Assembly: GCA_903889815.1 (NCBI GenBank)
Contig: CAISYX010000358.1
Location: forward strand, 1 to 9,263
DNA: 9,263 nt
Origin: an uncultured Gammaproteobacteria bacterium
GTDB lineage: Bacteria; Pseudomonadota; Gammaproteobacteria; Pseudomonadales; Pseudohongiellaceae
Direction: 5' to 3'
Shown here: positions 6,825-9,263 of the stretch, piece after piece
Position numbering within the stretch: the first letter of the stretch is position 1
How the letters are laid out: each line of letters opens with the position of its first letter
Program-made: the position numbers and the translations under genes
The notes under the pieces: model-generated
The model's input: only the letters and a program-made list of their open reading frames with translations
Told to the model about the DNA's origin: nothing
The model's database searches: none

Positions 6825-6951
6825 TGTGGGAGCGGGCCCTGCCAGCGCACTTAATTCTCAGAGGCTTGCGCACCCATCACCCCCGGGGAGGCGGGCGCTG
6901 GGTGCGCTTGACCTTCTGTGCCACATTCGCGGGCAGGGCCCGCTCCTGCAG
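6825..6951 (+). repeat. Core-less derivative of the composite repeat
   Basis: The left end TGTGGGAGCGGGCCCTGCC (6825-6843) and the right end TTCGCGGGC..GCCCGCTCC (6926-6946, palindrome GCGGGC-AGG-GCCCGC at 6929-6943) bracket a middle that joins the two flanks of copy B. CCCCCGGGGAGGCGGGC corresponds to 4512-4528, and it is followed directly by a match to 4650-4680 (GCTG..TGCGCTTGACCT..TGCCAC). The roughly 120 bases between, including the whole 71-nt core, are missing. It lies in the same orientation as copy B as printed on the plus strand. Confidence 0.7.
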
Positions 6952-7130
6952 GCAGGGACCACTCCTGCAGAGCAAGCGCCCACTGCCTCGATGTCTGTCT
7001 GCGGAGGGACGCGCGGCGGGCTCCGAAGCCGTGTGGGAGCGTACCCGAGGGCATACAGGCTCGCCCGCGAACCCGCTCCGCCCCTCCCCCCCCCCGCTGA
7101 CGTCACTTGAAGAATTTTTTTGCCACACCT
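6952..7130. other. GC-rich repeat remnants between two repeat copies
   Basis: No gene is seen here. The stretch contains CTGCAG-rich degenerate pieces (6947-6970), a REP-like palindrome at 7032-7071 that carries about 17 extra bases in its middle, and a run of ten C at 7086-7095. It ends in an A/T-rich patch with seven T at about 7115-7121. Open frames across it exist in several phases on both strands, as expected for GC-rich repeats, and none has a ribosome binding site or recognisable domain. Confidence 0.5.
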
Positions 7131-7351
7131 TGTGGGAGAAGACTTCCCCGACGCGGGCACAATGCCAGGCCCCGCCCCGGCGTTCCCCTGTGCAGCGGCA
7201 TAAGTGACCCGCACCGAGTAAGCAAAAAGACCTTAGGCTTTTTGTGAAGCGAGGGCACCCAGGATGGGTGCGGGTCAGCCGCAGCACAGGGGGACGCCGG
7301 GGCGGGGCCGGGGTCAGTGAGCCTGAGTTCGCGAGCAGGGCTCGCTCCCAC
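7131..7351 (+). repeat. Composite structured repeat, copy C
   Basis: This copy of about 221 bp is in the opposite orientation to copy B and the same orientation as copy A. It begins TGTGGGAG (7131-7138), but the rest of this left REP-like end is degenerate. It continues with the conserved AGCGGCATAA (7194-7203), the 71-nt core (7206-7276), GTCAGCCGCAG (7274-7284) and a variable GC-rich arm. It finishes with the REP-like end at 7327-7351, whose palindrome is GCGAGC-AGG-GCTCGC (7331-7345). It lies just upstream of the valS promoter. Confidence 0.8.
7206..7276 (+). repeat. 71-nt structured core of repeat copy C
   Basis: The outer stem GACCCGCACC (7206-7215) against GGTGCGGGTC (7267-7276) is identical to that of copy B. 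The A/T-flanked hairpin CAAAAAG..CTTTTTG is at 7223-7244. The second hairpin is GCACCC-AGGAT-GGGTGC (7255-7271). In copy B, on the same strand sense, it reads GCACCG-GGGAC-CGGTGC, so one base pair has changed on both sides and pairing is kept. About seven of 71 positions differ between the copies. Confidence 0.75.
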
Positions 7352-7372
7352 AAGACATCGCGAAAAGCCCAA

Positions 7373-7402
7373 GTGAAGCCAGCCCAAGTCCTGGGTTATA
7401 CT
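7373..7402 (+). promoter_or_regulatory. Possible valS promoter
   Basis: TATACT (7397-7402) matches the -10 consensus at five of six positions and lies 41 bases before the valS ATG. The best -35 candidate is GTGAAG (7373-7378), three of six matches with an 18-base spacer. The leader would be about 35 bases long. The promoter starts only some 20 bases after repeat copy C ends. Confidence 0.45.
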
Positions 7403-7443
7403 CGCCCCTCCTCACTCCACCCACCCCCTATTCGCAGGCAGAC

Positions 7444-9263
7444 ATGGACAAGACTTACCAACCCCATCAGATCGAGAGTCACTGGTACAAGCAGTGGGAA
7501 GAGAAAGGCTATTTCACCCCGTCAGGCGACGGCGAGGCCTATTCCATCGTGATTCCTCCGCCCAACGTGACCGGGCGTCTGCACATGGGCCACGGCTTCC
7601 AGAACGCCATCATGGACGCGCTCATCCGCTACCACCGCATGCTCGGCCGCAAGACGCTGTGGCAGGTGGGCACCGACCACGCGGGCATCGCCACGCAGAT
7701 GGTGGTGGAGCGCCAGCTGGCGCGGCAGAACCTCACGCGCCACGACCTGGGCCGCGAAGACTTCGTGAAGAAGGTGTGGGAGTGGAAGGAAGAGTCCGGC
7801 AACATCATCACGCAGCAGATTCGCCGCCTGGGCTCGTCGCTGGACTGGACCCGCGAGCGCTTCACCATGGACGCCGGTTTCTCCGCCGCCGTGGAACGCG
7901 TGTTCGTCGAGCTGTATGACCAGAACCTGATCTACCGTGGCAAGCGCCTGGTGAACTGGGACCCGAAGCTGCACACCGCCGTGTCTGATCTGGAAGTGCT
8001 GTCGGAAGAAGAAGACGGGTTCATGTGGCACTTCCGCTACCCGCTGGCCGACGGCGCCACCACCCGCAGGGGCGATGCGTACATCACCATCGCCACCACG
8101 CGCCCCGAGACCCTGCTGGGCGACACCGCCGTGGCCGTGAACCCCAATGACGAGCGTTATCAGGACCTGATCGGCCAGTTCGTCGAGCTGCCCCTGTGCG
8201 GCCGCCGCATTCCCATTGTGGCCGACGATTACGTGGACGCCGCCTTCGGCACCGGCTGCGTGAAGATCACCCCCGCGCACGATTTCAACGACTACGAAGT
8301 AGGCAAGCGTCACGACCTGGAGATGATCAACATCCTCACCGCCGACGCCGCCATCAACGACAACGCCCCCGAGGCCTATCGCGGGCTGGACCGTTTCGAG
8401 GCCCGCAAGCGCGTGGTGGCCGACATCGACGCCCTGGGCCTGCTGGAGAAGGTTGACCCGCACAAGCTGAAGGTGCCACGCGGCGACCGCACCGGCGCCG
8501 TCATCGAGCCCTGGCTGACCAATCAGTGGTACGTGGCCGTCAAAGACCTGGCCGCGCCTGCCATCAAGGCTGTGGAAGATGGCGATATCCAATTCGTGCC
8601 CAAGAACTGGGAGAACACCTATTTCGCGTGGATGCGCGACCTGCAGGACTGGTGCATCAGCCGCCAGCTGTGGTGGGGCCACCGCATTCCGGCGTGGTAT
8701 GACGACGCCGGCAACATCTACGTGGGCTACAGCGACGCCGATGTGCGCGCCAAGTACAGCCTGAGCCCCGACCTGGCCCTGCGTCAGGACGAAGACGTGC
8801 TGGACACCTGGTTCAGCTCGGCGCTGTGGACCTTCGGCACCCTGGGCTGGCCCAACGAGCCCGAGACGCTGAAAACCTTCCACCCCACCGACGTGCTGGT
8901 GACGGGCTTCGACATCATCTTCTTCTGGGTGGCCAGGATGATCATGATGACCCTGAAGTTCACCGGCGAGATTCCCTTCAAGACGGTGTACATCACCGGC
9001 CTGGTGCGCGACGAGAACGGCCAGAAGATGTCCAAATCGAAGGGCAACATCCTGGACCCCATCGACCTGATCGACGGCATCGGCCTGGAAGAGCTGGTGA
9101 CCAAGCGCACGAGCGACCTGATGCAGCCGCAGCTGGAACAGAAGATTGCCAAGTTCACCCGCGCCGCGTTCCCTGATGGCATTCCCGCCTATGGCACCGA
9201 CGCGCTGCGCTTCACGTTCTACTCGCTGGCCTCCACCGGCCGCGACATCAAATTCGACCTGAA
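7444..9263 (+). CDS. valS: Valyl-tRNA synthetase ValS (3' end outside window)
   Basis: ValS charges tRNA-Val with valine in the cytoplasm and edits mischarged threonine. The first 606 residues of about 950 are present. The class I HIGH motif appears as HMGH at 47-50 after the PPPNVTGRL lead-in. The inserted editing domain (CP1) shows TTRPETLLGDTAV (218-230) and GTGCVKITPAHDFND (269-283). The residues WCISRQLWWGHRIPAW (403-418) follow, and the KMSKS loop is at 528-532. No frameshift is seen up to the window end. The ATG at 7444 has only a weak AGG (7433-7435 region) upstream but fits the usual MDKTYxPxxIE beginning. It reads in the same direction as pepA, as in E. coli, but about 3 kb away and without holC between. 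Its own promoter is likely at 7373-7402. Confidence 0.97.
   Translation, partial: MDKTYQPHQIESHWYKQWEEKGYFTPSGDGEAYSIVIPPPNVTGRLHMGHGFQNAIMDALIRYHRMLGRKTLWQVGTDHAGIATQMVVERQLARQNLTRHDLGREDFVKKVWEWKEESGNIITQQIRRLGSSLDWTRERFTMDAGFSAAVERVFVELYDQNLIYRGKRLVNWDPKLHTAVSDLEVLSEEEDGFMWHFRYPLADGATTRRGDAYITIATTRPETLLGDTAVAVNPNDERYQDLIGQFVELPLCGRRIPIVADDYVDAAFGTGCVKITPAHDFNDYEVGKRHDLEMINILTADAAINDNAPEAYRGLDRFEARKRVVADIDALGLLEKVDPHKLKVPRGDRTGAVIEPWLTNQWYVAVKDLAAPAIKAVEDGDIQFVPKNWENTYFAWMRDLQDWCISRQLWWGHRIPAWYDDAGNIYVGYSDADVRAKYSLSPDLALRQDEDVLDTWFSSALWTFGTLGWPNEPETLKTFHPTDVLVTGFDIIFFWVARMIMMTLKFTGEIPFKTVYITGLVRDENGQKMSKSKGNILDPIDLIDGIGLEELVTKRTSDLMQPQLEQKIAKFTRAAFPDGIPAYGTDALRFTFYSLASTGRDIKFDL

Noticed and set aside
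7086..7095. Run of ten C as a phase-variation tract
   Set aside because: It lies in non-coding repeat remnants, with no gene or promoter spacing that it could switch. It may also be of uncertain length from sequencing.
4457..7351. CRISPR array or insertion sequence with transposase
   Set aside because: The repeats are not regularly spaced with unique spacers, and no transposase or cas gene is present in the window.
6704..7353. Several overlapping open frames of 60-167 codons in the region before valS
   Set aside because: They cross the REP-like repeats in many phases on both strands, lack ribosome binding sites, and have Arg/Pro/Gly/Ser-rich products without domains.
7373..7443. T-box or other riboswitch controlling valS
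   Set aside because: The predicted leader is only about 35 bases, too short for a T-box, and no conserved T-box sequence is visible.
7522..8883. A 453-codon open frame on the minus strand antisense to valS
   Set aside because: valS is unmistakable on the plus strand. The antisense frame is a codon-bias shadow.

Overview
The window looks like chromosomal DNA of a GC-rich gammaproteobacterium. The order lptG-lptF, divergent from pepA and with valS further along, is the arrangement known from Escherichia coli and relatives. The inverted REP-like palindromes, of the type GTGGGAGCGGGC..GCCCGCGAA, resemble those common in Pseudomonas and related orders. I cannot place it more precisely from sequence alone.

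Layout. Positions 1-147 hold the edge of a structured repeat. Positions 148-2756 on the minus strand are a tight operon: a hot-dog-fold thioesterase-like gene, then lptF and lptG, the two permease subunits of the lipopolysaccharide transporter. A divergent promoter region of about 170 bp (2757-2925) separates it from pepA (leucyl aminopeptidase, plus strand, 2926-4413). Positions 4414-4737 hold a second repeat cluster. Positions 4738-6600 carry two minus-strand genes for exported proteins, separated by a strong hairpin: a small YajG-like periplasmic protein and a six-bladed NHL beta-propeller. Positions 6601-7443 are non-coding and mostly repeats. valS (valyl-tRNA synthetase) starts at 7444 and runs off the right edge.

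The housekeeping genes (lptFG, pepA, valS) look ordinary and intact. The interest lies between pepA and valS. The holC gene often found there is absent, and two exported-protein genes read in the opposite direction. They are bracketed by two oppositely oriented copies of a composite repeat with REP-like inverted ends and a conserved 71-nt structured core. The cores match at 64 of 71 positions by my alignment, and the differences in one hairpin keep its pairing. A third copy runs off the left edge, and a shortened copy without the core lies at 6825-6951.

The beta-propeller protein appears to keep the full active-site set of peptidyl-alpha-hydroxyglycine alpha-amidating lyase (three His, one Tyr, two Arg at blade-equivalent positions). 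It may therefore be a metal-dependent enzyme rather than a passive NHL scaffold.
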